Origin: Phallusia mammillata
Lineage: Eukaryota; Chordata; Ascidiacea; Phlebobranchia; Ascidiidae
NCBI GenBank assembly: GCA_003260075.1
Contig: QLIY01000564.1
Coordinates: forward strand, 1-64,000
Direction: 5' to 3'
DNA length: 64,000 nt
This document shows, in pieces, positions 37,501 to 50,400 of this stretch. The position numbers were made by a program, and so were the translations under genes. Below the pieces are notes generated by a model. That model was not told where the DNA came from. It did no database searches and saw only the letters and a program-made list of their open reading frames with translations. Positions within the stretch are counted from its first letter, which is position 1; each line of letters starts with the position of its first letter.

Positions 37501-39892
37501 CTTTTACTGTTTTTCTATATTTGTCACTGGTGTGTAAAAAAAGTGTAGGGGTCAATTCGCCCACAGCCAAGCAACCATGTTTGGATGAAACTGCCACTAA
37601 TTTTGCATGCTTGGTTGAATTGAGCGGTCCACTTATCACTGCAAGTCTAGCGTTCCTTATAAGACGAAACAGTGTGCATCAACGGCAGAATATTATTTAT
37701 ACTGTACCAAACAAATTGACTGAAAATACACCAACCTAGCCGCCAAAATCCCTTCATATTCGTCCAGTTGTTTCAAAAACGACGGGTTTGGGTTAACAAT
37801 TGACCTGCATTTCTGTACAAACTGCAGGGCGGCGGTTTTTGTCCATTGCTTTTCCTTCATCAAGTAAGCAGCAACGGTGGCTCCAGAACGGCTTATTCCC
37901 ATCTTACAATGCACTAGGCATTTTCCACCAGCCCTTCTGGCCTCGTTCACGAATTTCCATGTAATATTCCAGTGTGGTAGAAGGTCAGATTCTTCTATGT
38001 CGTATAGGCGGATATTTTTGTAAGTGAAGTCGTCTGGGAAGAAGTTATCCACTTCGAGTGTAACATTGAGAATGTGCGTGATGCTGGAAAAAGTTACATT
38101 TTTGAGCTAACCAAAATTACGTGTTTTAACTGGTCCGCTAAACAGCTAAAGTCCTCATAAGGTATACCATACACGCTGAAGTCCTTGTACCATACAGGCA
38201 TACCATACATTTTTTCAAGGACTGTCCTCGTTTTTAACAAAAACCAAGTTGTCCCCCGTTGACAGTAAAAAAATGCCCAAAGCCCTACATTATAATTTCC
38301 AGTTTTTACTTAATATGTATATATGTCACAAGTGTGCCTTAAAAACAAATTCGATTGAAGTTAACAAATTCGAAATTTAGAAGTTGGCTAAACTTCATCC
38401 CAACTACGTTATGTTGATTAACTACTTTGTCGAATATCTTGGGCTTTTATTTTCTTTGGGTCCCAAAAGTAGCTTAAAATCTGCTTTATGTATCCTTTAA
38501 GTCATGATAAAAATATGGTAGGCTTCTAAACCACCAATTTCGCAAACAAAAGAGTTTTGCAAGGTGCGACCTACGAGAGTTTGTTTGGTAAACAAACTGA
38601 GAAATAAAAGATCTTACAAAGATTGTTTTAATTTAAAAAAAAATACTATTTACGGATTTGTTCACGACTTAGTTTCTTTCGTGAAAATAACGGCTCAAAT
38701 AGACGTAAAAAGCGACATGCTTTATATTTCAAATGTTTAGGCAAATGCTCATGCCATCATCAGTGATATTGATATCACTATTTTGGCCGTTATTTTCACC
38801 ATTAAACAAAAATCGAAAGAAACGAAGTCGTTTAACCCTAAAAAGCGTTGGCTTCATGACAAAGAATATTCACAACTTTTACCCGAGCTCCTCTAATTCA
38901 TCAAAGTTTGAAGCGTTCCACTCTGATCCGAGATAAAGATAGTCAAGAATCTTAGATGAACAATCCATTTGTCCGAGAATAGTCAGCATCTCAGTATCAA
39001 TATATTCCTTGTAATTACTCAGGTCCATGTCAATCTACGACGAAAAAGATTTATCACATATGGGCTAGAAGTAGTAGACATTTATCATGTTATAATATTG
39101 AAGTTTGCATAAAACAACCCATTTTGTGCCGCAATTTTACCAACTTGGGGCCTCATTCGTGCTTTTTTGTAGACATTTCGGGCTTGTACTTTCGGGTTAG
39201 AGACGTGTTTGGGCCCCACTTTCAAGCCCGATCGCAAAACTTAAGCCTGTGTGTAGCTATTGTCGTGCACTTATTGCAAGGTAAACTTACAACGCCGTTG
39301 TGCACTAATCTTCGCACGAAACGGTTGTAAGCCGACTGTAATTTTTTGAGCTCACTTTCAGACTTGAGAATTTGAGATAGTACAATTTAACTTATAAATG
39401 GCACAAGGTAGGTCGTAAAATAAAAATCGCTATTGTAAAAGCATATTTTTTCACTTCTCAAAAGCTAGATATTTCAAGCCTATGCCTTTCTCTGTAGGAA
39501 TGCTTGTTAGACCAGGTTGATTCCATAAAACGCCTTCAATTGGCCTGGCGTACTATGACACTATAGAAAAATGACCAAACACAAAACTTTCAGCACCCAT
39601 ATGTACACAACCCAGCAAAACATACAAGCTTCAAGACTTACCGCTTTTTCGAGCGCCCTTCGTATTTCCCTGCATGTGCAGTTATCCAAATCCATCGTCA
39701 TCATAACCTGCTTTAACTTGCTGCGGATCAATGTCTCCACTGGGGCGCGCTCCGGGTCCCTGTAATCACAAGCAGTGTGAAAATAATCTTACAGCATACT
39801 CATTATATGATAAGATATAAGCAACAAAGTGGGAAGTAGTGTGGCTCAGAGTTGCAAGCGGGCCCTAAATCTGAGCCCGAACCCGGCCCGAA

Positions 39893-39991
<99 letters not shown>

Positions 39992-41656
39992 GGCCTACAC
40001 ACAAAAGCCTTGCAACAAAGTATGAGAAAGAAAATAAGACAAAAGACAACAAACACAATGAACGATAGTAGACAATGGGGCAAACAATACGTTTTAGAGT
40101 AGGGTGGGCGTTAGGTCCAAGCCAAAGAATTGTTACTAAAAACTGGCGGAAACGGAACGAGAAGTCAGGCCCGTTTCGAGCCCGTTTTCTGACAAATTCC
40201 TAAGCCCGAACCCGGCCCGACTTGCAACTCTGGTGTGGCTGCAATTGCTTATACGCTCAATGTCTTATTACTATAGCTGCACTGATGAGACCTTTTAGGT
40301 CAAAACAGTGTGTACTGTGCAGCTTGTATTTATCACGTAAAACAAGTGTTTGACAGTTTTGACAAAAAAACTATTTTTTGAGAGCATATAAACGCGCTGG
40401 TTTGCTTATGCACTATTTCAATGATAATGTTGTCGACGAAACTTTCCTCTGTGGTTGAGTAATTAAAATGTCTAGGTTTCATGTGACACTAGTGGCAATT
40501 TGGTTTTTAGCTATTTCGTAGAACATCGAATAATTGAAGACCTTGTTTCGGTGGTTCAAACTCAGAGCAGTAAATCATGCCTTAGTATAAACAAAACGAG
40601 CTTGATTAGCACACAAAGCCACATTTGTCAATTTCACCTTGGTTAGTCCAACATTGGGGCCTAATTCGGGTAATATTTTTTGTAATTCGGGTTCGGGGTA
40701 GCTTACATCTCTGTTTCTACTACATAAATATGCACAAAAAGGATGGAAATCGAAATTCTTTGTCCTATAGTCCTGGTGAATTTACAAAAATAGAGCTATT
40801 AATAACAACAAGATCGAGTGCCCTAATGTATCTACTATCTACACCACACTCGTTAACCGGGCGTTGAACTTGCGCGAGTGGCAGCTTAATGTCAACAGAT
40901 AAGATGAGCGGGTTGTTAATTGTCCGGATGTCACACGGCATTTCACGCTTATAATGTTTGCGAAAAAATGTCAACCCTATCTGCCCTTAAAACGCGTTCG
41001 CCTAAAGCCAAATATGGATTGCTAGCTGATACACATAAATTTCAACTAGAATGAGTTACAGGGAAACACACAATGGTTTATAACTTGGGTCACTAAAGAA
41101 CTCAGACCTCAACGGCAGTGAAAAATATTCAATAAATCGTATGGAACATATTGTCAAACACGGTGTATTTATAGTATTTTTAATATTGAATATTCACGCT
41201 TACAGGCAATTTCTCACAGGTATGTGCTTGATTAGTTAGGAATCCACCTATATAAGTTCAAATATGGTTGTTTTCGTCTTTTTCGAAACTTATGTACGGA
41301 TTTGTATAGGTTACGTGGCCCACGCTGCATAAAAGTTAGTTTGGTAACTTTTAATTTATATGGACTAAAGCGGCAAAAGACCAACAATTACCTTACACAC
41401 AAAGGCGAAAAACCACAGTCAACCAATTAAACATTTGTCGTAATGTTTCACCACAGCATCAAGTTTCACTTTTAGCGACAGCTTCCTATTCTATGTACCT
41501 TGCCTGCAAATGAGTCCCTTTCATTACGAATACTGTGTACAATGGTAGGGAAAAATCACAGACAGTAAATGCGACGGGACGAATAAAAATGAGACTAGTC
41601 AAGTGGCTTTCAACCACAACATTGAAAAGGTAGCAGTTTTTGCGTCTTATTTTAAA

Positions 41657-41714
<58 letters not shown>

Positions 41715-44461
41715 GCCGCTTAGTGTGTATTTTGGACATGGAAAAGTTGCGCAATATAAAAAGAATTTTTGCGTCAGGTATGTCCTAATTATAAAGGAGA
41801 ATTGCGTCTCAAAAGTTTTTAAGAAATCTTACTCAAATAGAATCTTTAAAAAGCAATTGTCGGCTTAAAATGCCTACTATCAGAGGATTGATCTAGTGGA
41901 AATCATTATTATTTTGGGTTATAGCACACATATACTTAATGATGAAAATAACGGCACAAATAGACTTAAAAACGACATGCATAAAAAGCAAAAGTTACGA
42001 CTCACTTTTCAGCAAAATAGTTAGGTCTGGCCGCCCGGGGGGGGGGTACTGTTCAAACGTTTCGTTAAATGCTCATGCTATTATCAGTGATATGAAGGGC
42101 CACATCAGTTACACCCGTTCATATCCACTTGAGTCACGTAAAAGTTGTTTCTTAATAACTTTTACCAAATATTTTATATAGTTTCTTAAATTATTTGTAG
42201 GTCACAAAAGTTACGACTCACTTTTCAGCAAAATAGTTAGGTCTGGCCGCCCATAGGTCTTCATTATATTCCCATTCGTTGATGTAAAGTCTTTCAGATG
42301 TTATACGACTGTGGTAAAATCCTGTCCATGTAAGATAGAGGCTACCTTCGAAATAGTTGTGTCTTTGGGCGACGTCCACTGCTCGGTGCAAAGTCTGAAG
42401 CGCCGACCTGCAGTAAGGAATAATTCTATTTATTTTGTTAAAATGAACAAAATTAGTAATTAGGATCAGCTCTGAAACGTTCACGCAGACCAGCGATCAC
42501 GGCACATTCACAGTACGCCAGGTCTATTGAAGGCGTTCGACCGAAGTACTGTATATAATGCTGGCGCACTTTGATCTATCTGTTTAGGTTAATATGTGCT
42601 TTGGAAAGGCCTTATTTATGCGGACGTACTTCGATAAGTATAACAAACAAGATACGGTCATTATATTCTAAAACTGTCGCAGTTGATATTTTATGCCAGA
42701 CATTGTTTTCGAAAGATCGTAACGTTTAAAGGCATTGGGTCCAATGGGTATATCACCAAAGTAACTATACACTACCAAAACACATAAAAAGGCAAAACCA
42801 AAATAGGCTGGTTTAAATTACGCGCCACTTTTTGGTTGTGGTTCAGTGCAATTGCGTTAATCGAGGTTACAAACTGGAACCGTATTGTTTTCACTTTAAA
42901 CAGCAAGTGTATAGAAGTCTAGACTTGGCACCACAGCCTGCAGGACCACCTATCTATCAACAATGGCCTCTTGGCTTTTGCTATTGTTTGTCCGTATATG
43001 GTTAATGTGCTGCAAGAGGGAAGTAACGGAGAACTTAAAACGCAATTTAGAAACCTACACACCTACTGACTTTCCTTAAAGCGGCCGTACACCAAAACAG
43101 ACATTCATCACATACGAGGTATTATATGTTAAGACATGGAAATTATTGTGCAATCATGGGCGCAACTAGGGGGGCAGTTTCGTCGGCATGCCAGGTCCCT
43201 TTTCTATCGGCGTTATTGCGCATAACGGCTCTCGTACAGCGCCGAAAACACAGGTTAGTTCGCATCAAAGCTAAAAATAACTTTCAAATGACAGGACAAG
43301 GCGCCAGTACAGCAGTAAATCGCTTCATCGGTGTATTGCGATGGTAAAAACGGAGTTTCTGCGATGTATTTATACAACAACCTGTAGCGGCCTCTCTCAC
43401 TACCGTTATCGTGTGCTTTCATACTACAGCAAACCGGACAGATTGCCTTCTTTCTCTGACACTCGTCTTATGCGGCGTATTCGCTCATTGTGTTATTCTA
43501 TTACGATGTACCTCGAAGAAACACCTCGCTACAAACCTAAATAACCGCAACAACGATCTTTGTTCGAACTTGAAAACGTATTTACAAGTAAACACAGAAA
43601 AATAAAATGTTTATCGGCGTGGAACTTCAGCCAAAAATCTTTCAGCAACTTGTTTGTAATTTACGTCCACGTCTCTATGTAAAGCCATCATTGCAATTCC
43701 GCTAAGTCTTTTAGCACCACAACTATTTCGAAGGTAAGTCTTTAACCTTTTAAGGTCTGAAAAGGTTCTCTCCACTGAAGCAGTAGTGCAAGGTACTGTG
43801 AGGAAAATTTGTGAAAAGCAATGAATATTCGGGTAGGCTTCTTCCTTAGCATGGGGTAGAGTTTCATCAATCGATGTAGGCAAAGAAAAGAAGTTGGTGT
43901 TTTTCCATTTTAAAGCCCATCGGAAAATCTCTTGCGCTACAACGTCTGCTGAATGCAACAAATCTCTCTCGTACATGTCTATAATATCGCTAAAGTGACT
44001 CTTCGCGTCTCCTGGGCAAGTGATGTTAGATTTGTTAATAATAACAGGAATAAGATCTGATATTTTGGCCACTTTTTGAAAATGTAAATTGAATCTCCTG
44101 GATAATTCAGAAATGACAGATCCTATAAAAGGCTGGAATACATTTTCATAATAAAAACTTTCGACTTCTTCATCAGTGGGATTTGAACGGAGGTTTCTAC
44201 ACGATCGCAATATAAAATTTTCGTCAGCGATTTTACAAGCTTGTTTGTAAACGTCAAGGAACGTTTTTCTTGCATCTGTCAAAACATGTTCAAACATTCG
44301 TTTGGTATCATGGACCATTTCACAAACAGAGAGAAGATCGTTGGTTGTCTTTTGTAGTTTTTGTGAAAGCATTAGCATAGCTTCTGACACAAATTTAATA
44401 ATCACTGCAGATACAATGAAGTCAAAAGATTTTACCCTGTAGCTTAATAGTGCGGCTTTAT

Positions 44462-44499
<38 letters not shown>

Positions 44500-47400
44500 A
44501 CGAACCACAGCGTCATGTCTTTCAACCCATCTGACCGTGCAAAGAGCAACTAGAGTGGTCTTGTTGTAATTGGGAAAAATTATACTATCACAATGGACTT
44601 TGTGACTTACAAGTGTTACTTTTTCACGGCATTCGAAGCAGTACAATCCAAGGGCGAATCCCAGTTTTTTAGATTATTAGTGAAAAAGCGCCTCGGACCA
44701 TTCGACCAATCTATGATACGCACTTAGCAATACAATCGTTTTTGGGAAAGTCGTATTGGTAGTTTGTTGCCTGCCCCCTCAATTTTCCGCTAGTTGCGCC
44801 ACTGTGTGCAATGCTACAGTTTGAAAAGAGTTATGTGCATAAACAAAGGCTGGCATATGCCACGTCGCAAATTTATGCACATTAGACAATAGACGAGATT
44901 TGAATACGACAGAACGTATATGTTAAGATATTGACATAAACACCATTGAATGTCTGGCCACCTTTCCTTAAGGCTAGATATTCACAACTTGCATGTTTTG
45001 CATTGTATATTATAGCAGAAAATTTTAAGGCTTGATACTCAAAAACTACTTGCGTGTCTTGTAATGCATATTATAGCAGACCGGTACAATGTAGTATAGC
45101 ATTCGTGAGATATTGTTGACAGTCTCAACAAGATTTACCCAATAACCGAGCGTTCAACTTTCTAGATCTGCAGATTATATGCCCGCCAAACACACGTTAT
45201 TACGTAAAGTCGGCACCGTCAATCTACATTCTAAGCCAAGCATTTCCCTGTTGAACGCTAGGCTTAACGAATATGCTTATTAGGGATGCCATTCATACAG
45301 CCTGAACGCAAAAGTATAGCTTATAAAAGGACCACTAAAGCTAGCTATTAAGTTTGTAATGATGGTATATTGTAATCTACATTATAATTTTGATTTATTC
45401 AATAGAAATTGGCCCCATATATAATCATACACTGCCCATGTTGGCTATTAAAGTTATGTAATGACGGTATATAGCATATTGTAATCTGCATTATAATTTT
45501 GATTTATTGATCAAAAATTTGCCTCACATATCAACATACTGGCTGTGCTGTTATTATAGTCTTGATGAGTTACCTCTATAACCCAAGATGATTAAATAAA
45601 TTTCGACATGGGCCGTGAAGCATGGTGTAAAGAATATTTGGAAGTCATTTCCTCAACACATAATGTATACAGTAATGCGATATAGCTAATGATTACACAG
45701 CCGTATTTTCGCACGGGAAAAGGTGTGTCTGATATGATCGCTGTACTTACCACATGGCTTGCACCGAGACGGGTTTAAAGATATGCTTGCGTTCGTGACA
45801 AATCACCTTGAATCCTCTGTAACAAAACAGAACGGGTGTTTAGATTGAAGCTTAGGGATTTTGAGGTCTGGCATTTAACAGTTCATTTTCTTGGAAGCTT
45901 AGTCCTGCTTCTAGGTATAGTAGGGGCTAAAATCGTTAATCAGCTGTCTGGACATGTGTTGACTGGTTTGTGACGTAAACATATAGGGGCTGTTGCATTT
46001 TGAAACTTTGTGTTGTGATGACATATTCATTGGCAATAATAACTGTGCAACATATCGTACTATAATATTTTTTTAATACCGCGTACCAGTGGCAAAAGTT
46101 TGAAAAAGGGGCATTGTGTTTGAAATGGAAAACATAGTCCATTAACCCTCCTAAAAATATCGTAACTATTAGTTTAAAACGCTGATTTGTGGTTCAAAAA
46201 GTGTGCATTTAAACTGTTATTTTAAGGGGAAAACATAGACCCTTGTGTCTGCTAAAAAAGTTATCACTATAAACAAGTGGGTTTAAAACATTTAAACGCC
46301 ATATCGCACCAAAACTGTGCGTTTTAATCTTTCAATTGGGGGAAGGGCATGGCCCCTTGGCCTTAGCTACAGCAATGTCGTGTACTTTAATTGTAGCACT
46401 TTATACAATTCCGCCACAAAGCATATAGTGTTAAAAGTTTCAACGTTTTGCTCCTAAAAAGTATTTTACCTATCCTTCTAATTCGCTTTAAGCAACAAAA
46501 CACACAAACGTAGTATGCTCATGTAGCGGTAAATATAAAACAAATTCTCAACTGACCCGTCGCCATCTAGTCGTATGCTTGTGTCGCACCATATGGGCAG
46601 TACAAGTCCAATCGTACATGTAGTGCTTTCACGTGTGGCAAAATCGCACCCCACAATGATGCTCTCGTCCGTGTCTTGCCGTCCTGGATTACTTATGATA
46701 ACCAGGTAACGTCTGTGGTTCTCTTTCCAACTCTCCAAGCGCACAGCCTTAAAACATATGTAAAGTTTATAGCTAGTGTTAAAGCATAGTTTCATTGAGC
46801 AAAAACGGTATGTGTGACAAAAAAAAAACAGTCGAGTTCGGAAGGACCAAAGAAAAATAGAAATATAAATAAGCATACCAACTTGAAAAGAGCAAAAAAA
46901 CTAAAAACGTAGACTATATGCAATTAAACAGTCGGCGATATCTGCAAAAAACGGTGTTCACTTCAAAGCAAAACGAAATATAGACCAGTTTACCAACTTT
47001 AAACAGAACAAAAACTTAGAAAATTATAGTTTTATGCAACACAAACAGTTTACTTTGGTGATTTGACAAAGACTAAGACTAGAGTTCAGGAAATACAAAA
47101 TAGGGTCAGCTCACCAACTTAATGTTATCATGGGGCCGGAGATGATGAAAAATAGCTCGCAGATGAATTTGAAGTTCACCTGCAAGAAAAAGAATTTCGG
47201 AATAAATTTCAAAACATGATATGTTCCAATCAACAACCAGGCAATTTAAGTCGGTCGCATAGCTTATTGAACATGTACTGATTTATGATGCTATATGCCG
47301 TTCATAGTGGTAAAAAGCACTTTAGACTACAAAGATGTAAATATTTAAGTTTGCAGCATGTACTAAGCAACGAACCAACTTTGGTCAATTTTTAAAGTAA

Positions 47401-50400
47401 TTTTTAAAAAATATTTTGAAAAATCACAGCTTTGGACATAATGTTTTAAATTAAACTACATAAACTTAAGTTATTGGGTAGGTATAACCGTGAAATAGTA
47501 ACGCCTAAAAACACATCGTTCAGTTAAAAAATATCCTTGTCAGTGATCGAGCACCAATATATGCGACAGGAATCGAAAGGTATACACCGCTTTTAATCCC
47601 TGGTCAAGCATGCGTCCTAAATCCTATAACACCAAAGATAATCCAGAGCATCCGATAAACAAACATGTCCAGTCTTGTCCTGGATTACTTGCGCGAAGTC
47701 AAAAATTGGGCTAAGGTATCCAAAAAATGTTCGGCCTTTTGCCTCGGGTCAGCCAGCAGGTCACGGTCTATCGATGGCGGGGGGGGGGGCAAAAATTGGG
47801 CAAAGGTATCCCAAAAATGCTCGGCCTTTTGCCTCGGGTCAGCCAGCAGGTCACGGTCTATCGATGGCCTAACCGCGACGTGTTTATGGCATTACGCCGC
47901 CGACGCCAGTTTTTACAGCTCAGAGGGACCTAAATTTTTAAAAATGCCTGGTTAAACGGCCTACAGGAAACTGAGAACCAAATGCCTGGGATTTTTGACC
48001 AGTTCGGTGATGGAAATTTACAGCTATTTAGTTGACACGGTCTAGTTCTCAAAAGCAATTTGGGCTTTTTGTGCCACAATTTCCTATTGTATCCGAAATC
48101 AAATAGTTTTTGGAGTTCAGGATTGTTCGAAAACAAAAACAAAGGCGCTTTACTCCATGGTTTCCAAAATACGGGTTTGTTTAGAAACCCAAACAATATG
48201 CAACAAAGCATTTGAACCATAAACAACCTTTAAGCCATTTAACTATCAAGCAAAATACACCCAAAGACGTCATATTTTGCTGGCAAATATTTGCATACGA
48301 GTCCACTCTCCACGCAGGGTCACAAAACGTCTAAAAGCGTTATGCCGCTGTTTACCAAGTGCAGTCAATCTTATGTTTGCTATAGTCTCATCTACGAGTC
48401 TTTATACGCAGATCGGGCTAGCTTATGTCAAATAGAGACGGGCGTCGTCTTTAAGCATCACAAAAGCTATGACCAGTTTGTGGAATTCTGTGGAAGTGGA
48501 AAAAATCAACCGAGCAACCGCTAAGAAAGATGAAGGGTTGGTAAATACACTGCTGACGCACGCACCACGCTAAACAGCTTAGAAGTAAACATGTAGTATA
48601 TCATTGTGGTTACATAACAATGGCTCCATATATCAAGTTTAAAACACATAAACTGCTGTAGAAGTGCGAAATTTCTTGTAAAGGAAGCAAAAATACTTGT
48701 ATAGGTCTTTTTGGAATGTTTTAACCAAACAGTCACAAATCTAACTTTTTACAGTTTAAAGGGGGGGGGGTAACTGCTGTAGAAGTGCGAAATTTCTTGT
48801 ATAGGAAGCAAAAAGACTTGTATAGGTCTTTTTGAATAGGAATGTTTTAACCAAACAGTCACAAATCTAACTTTTTACAGTTTAAAAGGCAAAGTAAACT
48901 GGGTTGTCAACAAAAAGTTGCAGATAAACAAACGAATTTGAAAAATGGCTCACACCGCATAGACATCACAATGCCCTTTGTTCTCAAGAACTAATTTATT
49001 GTTTATTGTTACTTCACAGGTTAGGGGGGGGGGTGATAGTTGATTAGCAAGCCTTCCTGTGGCGAAGCTTAAGAAACCAACGTCGGGGGGGGGGTTGTCA
49101 TCTAAAACCAGGCGAAAGTAGCCTTATTTTGTGTGCTATCAATCTTTCAAAGTTGTTTACACACAACAAAGCAGTTTTGACAGGCTTAGTTGATTAGCAA
49201 GCCTTCCTGTGGCGAAGCTTAAGAAACCAACGTCGCAAAGACCACAATAACACTGTAGTAAGGACGCAAAGGACAACAAAACACACCCCTTGCCAGTAAA
49301 CATCAAAAACGCTGTCAGGAAATGCACGTTTGTCGGACAAACTGCCAGTCAAATAGTAACGTAAATCAACGTACGGCCGCCAAGCACAACGTATTGTACC
49401 TCACATGTCATTATATGTGTGTCAATAGTTATTTCATGTCTTGTGTTGCTAGGTTAGCTTTTCCTATGTTTGACAAAGCAACCATTGCTTATAAGCAGGG
49501 TTGCTATGGACTAAACCCTAAAATAAGGACAGCAAAAAAATTGAATTTCATGCGAAACAAAACAAACTTTTTTGAACAAATCTTTGCATTTACGAGCCAT
49601 AACATATCACATGCCAGATTTTGACGTGAACCACCCCTGACCTTTCTTTTATGATGTCACAAATTCATGTCTTGATATACGCAAGACGCCAAAGGAAAAA
49701 GATGGAAGTTTTATAATTGTCAAAAATAAGACTATGAGGACTCAAAAACAAAGGACATTTCTTAGAAATAAAGACAGTAATTTTTCCAAGACATTTTGGG
49801 GGGGGGGGCAAGACTATGAGGACTCAGTCAAAAACAAGGACATTTCTTAGAAATAAAGACAGTAATTTTTCCAAGACATTTTGCCCTTAAAAATAAGGAG
49901 GAAAACTTAGAAACAAGGATGGTATGGCAACCCTGCTTATAAGAATTGCAGGAGCGAGTGTAGCATAGATATATTACTGAAAACACGGTGCAGTAACCTC
50001 AGTCGGTAAGGTTCAAAATTAGAAAGACCGCAAAATTACATGAATTATTAACAATTTCGGGTGCCGTTGCCACACACGTGATCAGACGGTCACGCACGAA
50101 TGGGCACATTGCAAATCATTGCTAACCCTTATTTGGGCATACAGAACGTCTTTTGTTTACAGGTAGCGGCAACAACGAAGCCCTGATTGATAATAAACAA
50201 CGACAGAAGTGGACAATGCACTGCGGCTTGAAGTATGTCAAGCAGCGGCTACCGAAGGCATTTCGATGGCATGATTAACCTATTAAGAATGAATCGGATT
50301 GCATGCGTGACTCACAATACAGCGAGGCTGCCAACGCATGCAAATAGGGATTTGAAGTGATAGGATCGGACAAAATTGAATGGACTTCGATTGCGGTTCA

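Noticed and set aside
45920-46380. Another hAT MITE near GGCATGGCCCCTTGGCC
   Set aside because: Similar to the end region of the CAGTGGCGTAG family, but ends and duplication were not convincing.
47665-47955. Plus-strand frame with a repeated CSAFCLGSASRSRS segment
   Set aside because: The repeat is a contig overlap around a G run. The reverse strand might be a degraded element, but nothing could be named.
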